Translations under genes and position numbers: made by a program
Part shown: piece by piece, positions 42,570 to 50,886 of the stretch
How positions within the stretch are numbered: position 1 is the first letter of the stretch
Layout of the letters: each line of letters opens with the position of its first letter
Assembly (NCBI RefSeq): GCF_040645195.1
Contig: NZ_JBEYXW010000002.1
Location: 360,734-424,733 of the forward strand
Direction: 5' to 3'
Source of the DNA: Prauserella_A sp040645195
Lineage (GTDB): Bacteria; Actinomycetota; Actinomycetes; Mycobacteriales; Pseudonocardiaceae
Length of the DNA: 64,000 nucleotides
Notes under the pieces: generated by a model
Database searches by the model: none
The model's input: only the letters and a program-made list of their open reading frames with translations
What the model was told of the DNA's origin: nothing

Positions 42570-43393
42570 GCCGTGACCCCCTGTACCGTGCCCGACGCCG
42601 TCCGGCGCCCGAACCGATCGCGCACGGACGTCGCCGTCCCACCGTCCCCCGCGACGGCGCTGACCACCATGCCCTGGTGGTCGAACAGCGGCGAGCGCAG
42701 CCGGTAGTCGAAGAGCTGGTCACCCCGGCACCCTCGGGCCCTTGCCGCCTCGGCCATGGCGATCGCCTGCAGCGGGCCGTGCGTGAGCAGCCCGGGATAA
42801 CCCTCCACATCGCGCGCGTAGTCCCGGTCGTAGTGGACGCGGTGCGCGTTGTAGGTCAACGCGGAGAACCGGAACAGCAGCGTCGGTGACACCTCGATCT
42901 CCCACTCGTCGTCTTCGGCGGCGACAGCGGGTCCGCCCTCCTCGGCCGGCACCGCGGAACCGCTCCCCGCCGCGTCGCGATACACGATGTCCTGCTCCTC
43001 TTCCACCACGACCTGGTCGCGTTGCCGGATCTGGTGCCCCACCACCACGAACGTCAACGGCCCGGTCCGGCCCTCCTTGCGGGTGACCGACAGGACCTCG
43101 GTGCGCCTGCTCGCGGGTTCGCCACAGCGGAGCGGCCCGCGCGTCCGGACCCGGCCACCCGCCCACATCCTCCGCTTACCGGCTTCCGGCGGCGCAGGCA
43201 CGGTCCCCCGCACCGGATGCCCGTCCACACCCAGATCGGCCTGCGCGGGCCGCTCCAGGAGGTACACCCAATGCCACAGCAGCGGCAGCCCCTCCCCGGC
43301 ATCGACGTCCGGGACCGGAACACCCAGCAACGCCCCCAGCGCGCGGGCCGGCTCCGGCGTGATCAGCTCGGTTCGTTCGACGACGTCCGTCAT
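42566..43393 (-). CDS. MaoC/FAS1-like hydratase (mesaconyl/itaconyl-CoA type)
   Basis: A 275-residue double-hotdog protein. The N-terminal half resembles the FAS1-like dehydratase domain; the C-terminal half carries the hydratase motif (SALTYNAHRVHYDRDYARDVEGYPGLLTHGPLQA; catalytic Asp/His region). Family members hydrate mesaconyl-C4-CoA or itaconyl-CoA to citramalyl-CoA. Coupled by 4 nt to both neighbours. ATG 43393. Confidence 0.84.
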   Translation of the reverse strand: MTDVVERTELITPEPARALGALLGVPVPDVDAGEGLPLLWHWVYLLERPAQADLGVDGHPVRGTVPAPPEAGKRRMWAGGRVRTRGPLRCGEPASRRTEVLSVTRKEGRTGPLTFVVVGHQIRQRDQVVVEEEQDIVYRDAAGSGSAVPAEEGGPAVAAEDDEWEIEVSPTLLFRFSALTYNAHRVHYDRDYARDVEGYPGLLTHGPLQAIAMAEAARARGCRGDQLFDYRLRSPLFDHQGMVVSAVAGDGGTATSVRDRFGRRTASGTVQGVTA

Positions 43394-44532
43394 GCCCGCA
43401 CCCCGAACTCCGCACGCACCGACTCGGTGTGCTCGCCCAGCACCGGCACCCTGCCCAGCACCGGTTCCCTGCCCTCGACCTCCACCGGCGGCAGCAGCGC
43501 CCGGATGGCGCCACCGGGCACGTCCACGGGGCGCCACCGATCGCGCGCGGCCAGCTGCGGGTGATCCGCGAACTGCTCCGGCGTGCGCAACGTCGCGTTC
43601 GCGATGCCCGCTCCGTCGAGCAGCTCGATGGCCTGCTCCGCGGTGTAGGCGGCGAAGACCTCCTCCACGATCGCGGCGAGCGCGGCGTTGTGCTCCACCC
43701 GGTCGGTGTTGGTCCGGAAGCGCAGGTCCCCGGTGAGCTCGGGACGCTGGAGGACCCTGTCGCACAGCACGGCCCACTCCCGCTCGTTCTGGATGCCGAA
43801 GAACACGGTGCCCTCACCGGTCCGGAATGGACCGTACGGCGCGATCGACGGGTGCCGCGCCCCGGTGCGGCGCACCGGTTCGGCGCCGTACCGGGAGAAG
43901 TACGCCGGCTGGCTCATCCACTCGCCCAGCGCGTCGATCATCGCCACCCGCAGAGTGGCTCCTTCTCCCGCGCGCTCCCGGTCGTAGAGCGCGGTCAGGA
44001 TGCCGGTGTAGGCGTACATCCCGGCGGCGATATCGGCGATCGACACACCGGCCTTCGCGGGCGCCTCGGGTGTTCCGGTGGACATCACCAGCCCGGTCTC
44101 GCACTGCACCAGCAGGTCGTAGGCCTTCTTCGAACGGTAGGGTCCCACCGGGCCGTAACCCGAGATCGAGCAGTGGATCAGCTCGGGCCTGCCTGCCCGC
44201 ACCGTGGCCGCGTCCAGGCCAAGGCGGTCGGCAGCTCCGGGCACGAGGTTCTGCACGAGGACGTCCGCTCGCCCGATGATCGCGTCGAGCAGCTCACGGT
44301 CGGCGGCGTCCTTGAGGTCGAGCTCGACACTCTCCTTACCGCGGTTGAGCCACACGAAGTAGCTCGACTGACCGTGCACCGTCTGGTCGTAGTCACGCGC
44401 GAAGTCGCCGACGCCCGGCCGTTCGACCTTGATCACCCGCGCGCCGAGATCGGCGAGCTGGCGTGTCGCGAACGGCGCGGCGACGGCCTGTTCCAGCGCG
44501 ACGACGGTGATGCCTTCCAGCGGCTGGCGCAT
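43390..44532 (-). CDS. CaiB/BaiF family III CoA transferase
   Basis: A 380-residue class III CoA transferase: GITVVALEQAVAAPFATRQLADLGARVIKVERPGVGDFAR, catalytic Asp in KESVELDLKDAADRE region, HCSISGYGPVGPYRSKKAYDLLVQ and AGMYAYTGILTALYDRE. Probably activates itaconate/mesaconate by transferring CoA from succinyl-CoA. First of three overlapping genes; the acyl-CoA dehydrogenase lies 26 bases upstream. Confidence 0.88.
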   Translation of the reverse strand: MRQPLEGITVVALEQAVAAPFATRQLADLGARVIKVERPGVGDFARDYDQTVHGQSSYFVWLNRGKESVELDLKDAADRELLDAIIGRADVLVQNLVPGAADRLGLDAATVRAGRPELIHCSISGYGPVGPYRSKKAYDLLVQCETGLVMSTGTPEAPAKAGVSIADIAAGMYAYTGILTALYDRERAGEGATLRVAMIDALGEWMSQPAYFSRYGAEPVRRTGARHPSIAPYGPFRTGEGTVFFGIQNEREWAVLCDRVLQRPELTGDLRFRTNTDRVEHNAALAAIVEEVFAAYTAEQAIELLDGAGIANATLRTPEQFADHPQLAARDRWRPVDVPGGAIRALLPPVEVEGREPVLGRVPVLGEHTESVRAEFGVRA

Positions 44533-44558
44533 GCGAGCCCTTTCGTGTGCCTTGGTGG

Positions 44559-45716
44559 TCAGGACCCGATGCGGTATCGCTTGATCAGCTGCCGGGCGAT
44601 GACGTTGCGCTGAATCTCGTTGGTGCCCTCGCCCACGATCATCAGTGGTGCGTCGCGGAAGTACCGTTCGACGTCGAACTCGGTGGAGTAGCCGTAGCCG
44701 CCGTGGATCCGCACGGCGTTCAGGGCGATCTCCATCCCGGTCTCCGACGCGAACAGCTTGGCCATCCCGGCCTCCAGGTCCGCGCGCTCGCCGGAGGAGT
44801 ACCGGCGCGCGGCGTAGAGGACGAGCTGCCGTGCGGCCTCCAGCTTGGTGGCCATGTCCGCGAGGTAGTTGCCCACCGACTGGTGCTCCCAGATCGGTTT
44901 GCCGAAGCTCTCCCGCTCCTGGGCGTACCGCAGTGAGTCCTCCAGCGCGGCGCGGCCGACGCCCAATGCACGCGCGGCGACCTGGATGCGGCCGATCTCC
45001 AGCCCGCGCATCATCTGCGCGAAGCCGTGTCCCTCTTCCCCACCGAGCACCGCCGACGCGGGCACCCGGCAGTCGTCGAAGGCGAGCTCACAGGACTCGA
45101 CCCCCTTGTACCCGAGTTTCGGCAGGTCACGGGACACGGTGAAGCCCGGACCGCGCTCAACGAGCAGGATGCTGATCCCGCGGTGCGCGGGCACGGCGGC
45201 CGGGTCGGTCTTGCACAGCAGTGCGACGACCTGCGAGCGACGTGCGTTGCTGATCCACGTCTTCGTGCCGTTGACCGCATAGGAGTCGCCGTCGCGGCGG
45301 GCCGTCGTCCGGATCGCCTGCAGGTCGGACCCGCCACCCGGCTCGGTGAGCGCCATCGTCGCCCGGATCTCGCCGGTGGCCATCTTCGGCAGGTACCGGT
45401 CCTTCTGTTCCTGTGTTCCGAAAGCGAGCAGGAGCTTGGCCACCACCGTGTGCCCACCCATCGCGCCGGCGAGGCTCATCCAGCCGCGCGCCAGTTGCTC
45501 GGTGACCAGCGCGTAACACGGCGCGGACACCTGTGCCTCGCCCCACGGTCGCGGGATCGCCAGCCCGAAGATGCCCATCTCCTTCAGCTGTTCGATGAGC
45601 TTCCCGGGGTAGGTGTTGGTGTGCTCGAGCTCCCGCACGACGGGTTTGACCTCACGGTCGACGAACTCCCCCACCAGGGAGACGATCGCGGATTCCTCGT
45701 CGCTGAGCCCGTCCAT
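44559..45716 (-). CDS. acyl-CoA dehydrogenase
   Basis: A 385-residue flavoprotein with FAD-linked ACAD signatures: ALTEPGGGSDLQAIRTTA, GTKTWISNA, GYKGVESCELAFDDCRVP, RIQVAARALGVGRAALEDSL and the C-terminal VRIHGGYGYSTEFDVERYFRDAPLMIVGEGTNEIQRNVIA with the usual Glu near EGTNE. Start MDGLSDEES at 45716. Heads the CoA-transferase/hydratase/lyase operon. Confidence 0.9.
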   Translation of the reverse strand: MDGLSDEESAIVSLVGEFVDREVKPVVRELEHTNTYPGKLIEQLKEMGIFGLAIPRPWGEAQVSAPCYALVTEQLARGWMSLAGAMGGHTVVAKLLLAFGTQEQKDRYLPKMATGEIRATMALTEPGGGSDLQAIRTTARRDGDSYAVNGTKTWISNARRSQVVALLCKTDPAAVPAHRGISILLVERGPGFTVSRDLPKLGYKGVESCELAFDDCRVPASAVLGGEEGHGFAQMMRGLEIGRIQVAARALGVGRAALEDSLRYAQERESFGKPIWEHQSVGNYLADMATKLEAARQLVLYAARRYSSGERADLEAGMAKLFASETGMEIALNAVRIHGGYGYSTEFDVERYFRDAPLMIVGEGTNEIQRNVIARQLIKRYRIGS

Positions 45717-45799
45717 GACCACATCATGACTGCTGATGGACGTCGAAGAGAAATAGAAATGCGTGATGCGAGCATGCGATCCAGGCATACCCCGAGCGC

Positions 45800-46728
45800 T
45801 CAAGCGCCTGCCTCCACCAACGGCCAGCGTCCATTGTGCACCGCAGCCTGAACCTGCCGGGCGAGTTCACGGGCCACGACGTCAGCAGCGGCCGGCACCC
45901 GGCCGGTACGACGCCTGCCCAGGACGATCAGGCGCTCGACCTCGGGTTCGCACAGGGGTGCGGCGCTCGGGTGCCGCGGGAAATGTCGTCGGCGATCCCG
46001 ACACCCGGCAGGATCGTCCATCCGTGACCGGACTGCACCAGCTGCTTCTGCAGGTGCATCGAGTTGGTCTGCACACTGACTTCGAGCTCGACCTCCGCCT
46101 GTGCGCAGGCCCGGTCGATGAGTACCCGTAGCCCATGCCCGACGGCGGGCATCACCACACGCCTGGCCGCCAGCTCCGCGAGCGGGACAGGCCGCCCGGC
46201 GGCCAGCCCGTCGCCGGGCGGCGCCACCACCCACAGCCGCTCCCTGGCCAGTGGTTCGACGTTGAGCGACGGCGTGCTGGTGAGGTTGTACAGCAGGCTC
46301 ACGTCGAGGTCGCCCTCGTCCAGCCAGTTCTGCAGATGCCCGGAATAGGCCGTGACCAGTCGCAGCTCGATGCCGGGGTGGTCACGCAGCACGGCCGCCA
46401 CGAAGGGTTCCGCGATCAGGAAGGCCGCGCTCTCCAGCACACCGACCGTGACGGTTCCGGTGATCACGCCCGGGTCCGGGCGAATCTCGGCCCGCGCCCG
46501 GTCGAGCTCGTGCAGCGCCCGCCGCGCACGCTCGGCCATGCTCGCACCGGCCTCGGTCAGGCGCATGCCCTGGCGCGTGCGTTCGAACAGGGGAACGCCG
46601 AGCTCCTGCTCCAGTGTGCGAATCTGCCGCGTCACAGCGGGCTGGACGAGATGCAGCAGCTCTGCCGCCCGCGTGACGCTACCGACCTCCGCCACCGTGA
46701 CGAGGGCCTTCAGCTGTTTGATATCCAT
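45800..46728 (-). pseudogene. LysR family regulator, frameshifted near 45970
   Basis: LysR regulator starting MDIKQLKALVTVAEVGSVTRAAELLHLVQPAVTRQIRTLEQELG, with substrate domain following. In this frame it ends prematurely at 45928 after GVGIADDIS and a foreign tail. In the next frame the expected tail continues (AAPLCEPEVERLIVLGRRRTGR...VARELARQVQAAV) to a stop at 45800. A one-base deletion near 45970 restores one frame and gives about 309 residues, the family norm. Either a true loss of function or a base-call error. It lies upstream of, and on the same strand as, the CoA operon. Confidence 0.8.
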
Positions 46729-46750
46729 CGCAAGTCCACGGCCAATCAAG

Positions 46751-46760
46751 TATGCGCATA
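46751..46760. promoter_or_regulatory. palindrome upstream of LysR gene
   Basis: TATGCGCATA, a perfect 10-base palindrome 23 bases before the LysR start, in the divergent region with the FAD-binding protein gene. LysR proteins bind interrupted palindromes (T-N11-A), so this is only a possible site. The 244-base region is otherwise relatively AT-rich near its right end. Confidence 0.3.
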
Positions 46761-46972
46761 TCGCTCATCGATCCATGCACATTCATGATAGTCCTGCGGA
46801 CCGACAGGGAAGTCAGAGAGCCAGCCGCACAACCGCATAGCCCTACTTCGACCTCCAGTGCCAATCTCCCGGAAATGTTTCTTTCAGAACGAATAGTAAT
46901 GCAAATCGGCAATCATCGTCCAACATCCGGACGCCACTGCCGGAAAGGCAAGGAAACATTTAACGTGAGCGC

Positions 46973-48874
46973 GTGCCGCCGTTTCACGTAGCTATTGTCG
47001 GTGCCGGCCCACGAGGAATCGGTGCGCTGGAGCGCCTTTCGGCAAACGGACCAGAACTGGTGAAAGATCTGAGGATGGTGGTCCATCTCATCGATCCGTA
47101 TCCGCCGGGACCGGGCCGCATCTGGCGTTACGAGCAGTCTCCGCTGCTGCGGATGAACTCGATGCCCGCCGACGTCACGATGTTCACCGACGACACCGTT
47201 CGCATCGACGGGCCGGTACGGCCAGGACCGTCACTGTCGGAATGGGCGGAGCTGGTCAGAACCGGCGCCATGTCAGCGCAGGTGCCCGCTGACGTCGAAG
47301 CCGAGCTCACCGCACTGACCGGCTCGTCCTTCCCGACGCGACGGCTGCAGAGCGCCTACCTGACGTGGGTGTACGAGCATGTGCTCGCCGATCTTCCCGC
47401 GACGATCGAGGTGCGGGAGCACCGGGCGCGCGCCGTCGCGATCACGGGTGAGACGACTCAGCGGGTCTGGCTCGAGGGGCATGAACAGCCGGTACCGGCC
47501 GACGCGGTGCTGCTGTCCGTCGGACATCTGGACACCGGCCCGGACGAGAAGGCCGCCGAGATCATCGCGTTCGCCACCCGGCACAGCCTGTCCTACTTCC
47601 CTCCCGGCTACACGGCGGATGTGGACTACAGCGCCGTGCCCGCGGGCGAACCGGTGCTGGTAAGCGGGTTCGGCCTGGCGTTCGTGGACCTGATGCTGGT
47701 GCTGACCGAGGGCCGCGGTGGCCGGTTCGAAGACAGCCAGGACGGTGGTGTGCGCTATGTACCCAGCGGGTCGGAGCCGGTGCTGTATGTCGGGTCGCGG
47801 CGTGGTGTGCCCTACCACGCGAAGCCGGGCTACCAGCTGCCCGGGCCTCCGCCACCACTGCCGAGGTTCTTCGACGACGGCATCGTCGACCGGCTCCTCG
47901 CACTTCCCGGGCAGCTCGACTTTCACGCCGACATCTGGCCTCATGCCGCCAAGGAAATCGCCTGGGGCTACTACAGTGAGCTCTTCACTTCTCATCCCAC
48001 ACGCGTCCGCATGGACCTTCCCGATTTCGCGGCCGGCTTCGCGAAAGCCCGCTGGGGCAGCGCCGACCTGCACGAGCTGGTGCGCACGGCCGTCCCGGCA
48101 CCGCAGGATCGGCTCGACCTCGACCGCCTCGACCGCCCGCTGGCGGGTCTGCGATTCGACACCGCCGACACCTTCGCCAAGCACCTACGTGGCTACGTCG
48201 AAGCGGATCTCAGTCGGCGCGCCGACCCGGAGTTCAGTGCCGATCTCGGCGCGTTCACCGCGCTGCTGTCCGTTTACGGTCAGCTCGCGCGCCTTGCCGG
48301 CAGCGGCAGGATCGCCGGCCGCTCTCAGGTGTCCGATGTGGATGGCTGGTGGCACGGGTTCTTCAGCTATTTCGCGAGCGGGCCGCCGCCGGGGCGGCTG
48401 CGCGAACTGCTCGCCCTGCACGACGCCGGACTCGTCGGATTCCTCGGCGCGGACATCCACGTCGAACTGGACGACGAGCGAGGCACATTCTCCGCCAGCG
48501 GCTCCAGCTTCCCCGGCAGCGTGGAAGCCCGAACCCTGATCGAGGCCCGGCTACCCGTACCCGACCTGCGCACGGCGCATGATCCCCTCGTCCGTTCCCT
48601 TCTCGACTCCGGCGCGATCGTCGAGGAGATCCTGCCGGACACGACATCGGGCCACGGACTGCCGTCCGGCCGCATCCATACGCGGGCCGCCGACGGCAGG
48701 TTGCTCGATGCGAGCAACCGCCCACACCCGCGGCGCTTCGCGCTCGGGCACCACACCAGCACCCGCTCCGCGGGCGCTTTCACTCGCCCGCGAACCAATG
48801 CGCTGTCGCTACGGCAGAACGATGCCGTAGCCCGGCACATCCTGACATTGGCAGAACAGGAGAAAACACGGTGA
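46973..48874 (+). CDS. FAD/NAD(P)-binding protein (FAD_NAD_binding_9)
   Basis: A 633-residue protein of the Pfam family FAD_NAD_binding_9. Rossmann start HVAIVGAGPRGIGALERL (GxGPxG), the conserved VVHLIDPYPPGPGRIWR, DAVLLSVGHLDTG and EPVLVSGFGLAFVDLMLVLTEGRGG. Function of the family is not well defined; related proteins may oxidise or reduce small molecules. The GTG start is preceded by AACGTGAGCGC. It overlaps the YceI gene by 4 nt, so the two are coupled. Confidence 0.85.
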   Translation: MPPFHVAIVGAGPRGIGALERLSANGPELVKDLRMVVHLIDPYPPGPGRIWRYEQSPLLRMNSMPADVTMFTDDTVRIDGPVRPGPSLSEWAELVRTGAMSAQVPADVEAELTALTGSSFPTRRLQSAYLTWVYEHVLADLPATIEVREHRARAVAITGETTQRVWLEGHEQPVPADAVLLSVGHLDTGPDEKAAEIIAFATRHSLSYFPPGYTADVDYSAVPAGEPVLVSGFGLAFVDLMLVLTEGRGGRFEDSQDGGVRYVPSGSEPVLYVGSRRGVPYHAKPGYQLPGPPPPLPRFFDDGIVDRLLALPGQLDFHADIWPHAAKEIAWGYYSELFTSHPTRVRMDLPDFAAGFAKARWGSADLHELVRTAVPAPQDRLDLDRLDRPLAGLRFDTADTFAKHLRGYVEADLSRRADPEFSADLGAFTALLSVYGQLARLAGSGRIAGRSQVSDVDGWWHGFFSYFASGPPPGRLRELLALHDAGLVGFLGADIHVELDDERGTFSASGSSFPGSVEARTLIEARLPVPDLRTAHDPLVRSLLDSGAIVEEILPDTTSGHGLPSGRIHTRAADGRLLDASNRPHPRRFALGHHTSTRSAGAFTRPRTNALSLRQNDAVARHILTLAEQEKTR

Positions 48875-49422
48875 ACGCACGTATCGACCTGGCCGGCTAC
48901 CGCGTGGGAACCTGGGATGTCGACCCGGTCCATTCCGATGTCTCGTTCATGACCCGGCACGTGGGTCTCACCCGGTTCCGGCGTAGCTTCGAGAAGTTCA
49001 GCGGGGAGATCGTCACCACCGACGATCCGCTCGGCTCCTCGGTCACCGCCACGGTGGAGATCACGTCGTTCGACACCGGCTTGGAGAAGTTCAACCAGCA
49101 CCTGCTCGCCGAAGGATTCTTCGACGCCGAGAACCATCCCACCGCTGTGTTCCGCTCGACCGCACTACGCCCTGCCGGCGACCGTTTCGCACTCGATGGC
49201 GAACTCACGCTGCGTGGCATCACCCGGCCCGTCACCTTCGAGCTGGAGCTCCACGGATTCGGCGAAGGCCTCGGCGGCCAGATCAAGTCGGCGTTCTCGG
49301 CCAGCACGACCATCCGTCGGCGCGACTTCGGCATCACCTTCGACGCCAGGCTGCCAGGCGGCACACCGATCGTCGGCGAAGAGATCCAGATCCTGCTCGA
49401 GATCGAGGCAGTGCTCCGATGA
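48871..49422 (+). CDS. YceI family lipocalin-like protein
   Basis: A 183-residue YceI protein: DVDPVHSDVSFMTRHVGLTRFRRSFEKFSGEI, EGFFDAENHPTAVFRSTALR, FALDGELTLRGITRPVTFELELHG, and STTIRRRDFGITFDAR. The fold binds polyisoprenoid or amphiphilic ligands. No signal peptide, so cytoplasmic. Translationally coupled to the FAD/NAD(P)-binding protein, which suggests they share a lipophilic substrate. Confidence 0.92.
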   Translation: MNARIDLAGYRVGTWDVDPVHSDVSFMTRHVGLTRFRRSFEKFSGEIVTTDDPLGSSVTATVEITSFDTGLEKFNQHLLAEGFFDAENHPTAVFRSTALRPAGDRFALDGELTLRGITRPVTFELELHGFGEGLGGQIKSAFSASTTIRRRDFGITFDARLPGGTPIVGEEIQILLEIEAVLR

Positions 49423-49535
49423 TCCAGTCGATTTTGGCGTGGCTGGACACCGCGTTAGGCAGGCACTGCACGCAACCTTATCCGGTAAGCCGGCTCGAGC
49501 TGGACGCCTGGTGGGCCAGCCGCATGCTGAGCTAG
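49419..49535 (+). CDS. 38-residue candidate small protein coupled to YceI
   Basis: An ATG overlapping the YceI stop (ATGA) opens 38 codons: starts MIQSILAWLDTALGRH and ends LDAWWASRMLS. Four Trp residues in 38 are unusual for random GC-rich DNA and the coupling is like that of the other genes here. Length and lack of a recognised family keep it tentative. A hairpin follows at once. Confidence 0.4.
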   Translation: MIQSILAWLDTALGRHCTQPYPVSRLELDAWWASRMLS

Positions 49536-49537
49536 GA

Positions 49538-49555
49538 CTCCGCTCACCGGCGGAG
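49538..49555. terminator. convergent hairpin, possible bidirectional terminator
   Basis: CTCCGC-TCACCG-GCGGAG, a 6-bp stem between the plus-strand YceI group and the minus-strand monooxygenase operon, just after the stop at 49535 and overlapping the stop region of the gene ending at 49544. No T-run follows, as is common in high-GC actinobacteria. Confidence 0.45.
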
Positions 49556-50884
49556 CCCCAAATGGTCGCGCAGGGTGGAGCCGGTGTAGTCGGTCCGGAA
49601 CACGCCGCGTTCCTGCAACAGCGGAACCACAGTGTCGGCGAACTCGTCCAGTCCTCCCGGTGTCACGTGCGGGACGAGAATGAAGCCGTCGCAGGCATCC
49701 TCCTGGACCAGCAGGTTGATGCGTTCGGCCACGGTCGCCGGTGCGCCGACGAAGGTCTGCCGCCCGGTCACCTCGATGATGACCTCCCGTAGCGACAGGT
49801 TCTTCGCCTCCGCCAGCTGCCGCCATTCCCGCGCTGTCGCCACCGGGTCCCGGTACATGCGCACACTCGCACGCCCGCGGGAGATCGTGTTCTCGCCCGG
49901 CAGCGGATCGATCTCGGGCAGGGGCCCGTCGGGATCGTAGGTGGACAGGTCGCGGTTCCACAGTTGCTCGGCGAAGGCGATCGCCGTCGGCCCGCTCACC
50001 TGCTGGCGGCGGACGAGGTGGGCCCGCTCCTCGGCCTCGGCGTCGGTGTCGGCGAGCACGAATGTCGCCGCCGGCAGCACGACCAGCTGGTCCCAAGTCC
50101 GGTCGTACCGCGCGAGCCGGCCCTTGACGTCGGCGTAGAACTCCTGGCCTGCCTCGAGTGTCCCGTACCGCGTGAAGATCGCATCGGCCGTCGCCGCCGC
50201 GAACTCCCGCCCCTCGTGCGAATCACCGGCCTGCAGGATCACCGCACGCCCCTGCGGACTCCGCGGAACGTTGAATCGTCCAGCGATGTCGAAATGGCCA
50301 TCCTGGTGCGCGAACGCACCGGCGTGAGGATCGCGGAGGAACACCCCCGCGTCCCTGTCCGCGACGATCTCACCATCCCGCCACGAGTCGAACAGCTCCC
50401 TCGCCGTGCGCAGGAACGCCTCGGCGCGCGCGTAGCGCTGATCCTCCGGTAGGAACCCGCCGCGCCGGAAGTTCTCGCCGGTGAACGCGTCCCATGAGGT
50501 GACGACGTTCCAGCCGGCCCGCCCGCCGGACAGGTGATCCAGGCTGGCGAACTGCCTGGCCACCTCATAGGGCTCGTTGAACGTCGAGTTGATCGTGCCG
50601 GTAAGGCCGAGGTGCTTGGTGACCGCGGCCAGTGCGGCGAGCACCGTGAACGTGTCGGGCCTGCCGACGACGTCGAGATCGTAAATCTGACCACCCTGCT
50701 CGCGCAGCCGGAGCCCCTCGGCGAGGAAGAAGAAGTCGAACTTCGCCCGCTCCGCCGTCCGTGCCATGTGGACGAACGAGCTGAAGTCGATGTGGCTTCC
50801 CGCTGCAGGATCACTCCAGACGGTGGTGTTGTTGACGCCAGGGAAATGCGCGGCGAGGTGGATTTGCTTGCGAGGCTTGCTCAT
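49544..50884 (-). CDS. FMN-dependent monooxygenase, NtaA/DszA/SnaA family
   Basis: A 446-residue luciferase-like (LLM) flavin monooxygenase. Landmarks: IHLAAHFPGVNNTTVWSDP, FDFFFLAEGLRL, TVLAALAAVTKHLGLTGTINSTFNEPYEVARQFASLDHLSGGRAGWNVVTSWD, VILQAGDSHEGREFAA. This clade uses FMNH2 from a separate reductase to oxidise C-S or C-N bonds (DszA, NtaA, SnaA, alkyl-sulfone or sulfonate monooxygenases). Last gene of the methylthio-salvage operon. ATG 50884; GTG 50890 overlaps the previous stop. Confidence 0.86.
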   Translation of the reverse strand: MSKPRKQIHLAAHFPGVNNTTVWSDPAAGSHIDFSSFVHMARTAERAKFDFFFLAEGLRLREQGGQIYDLDVVGRPDTFTVLAALAAVTKHLGLTGTINSTFNEPYEVARQFASLDHLSGGRAGWNVVTSWDAFTGENFRRGGFLPEDQRYARAEAFLRTARELFDSWRDGEIVADRDAGVFLRDPHAGAFAHQDGHFDIAGRFNVPRSPQGRAVILQAGDSHEGREFAAATADAIFTRYGTLEAGQEFYADVKGRLARYDRTWDQLVVLPAATFVLADTDAEAEERAHLVRRQQVSGPTAIAFAEQLWNRDLSTYDPDGPLPEIDPLPGENTISRGRASVRMYRDPVATAREWRQLAEAKNLSLREVIIEVTGRQTFVGAPATVAERINLLVQEDACDGFILVPHVTPGGLDEFADTVVPLLQERGVFRTDYTGSTLRDHLGLRR

Positions 50885-50886
50885 GG

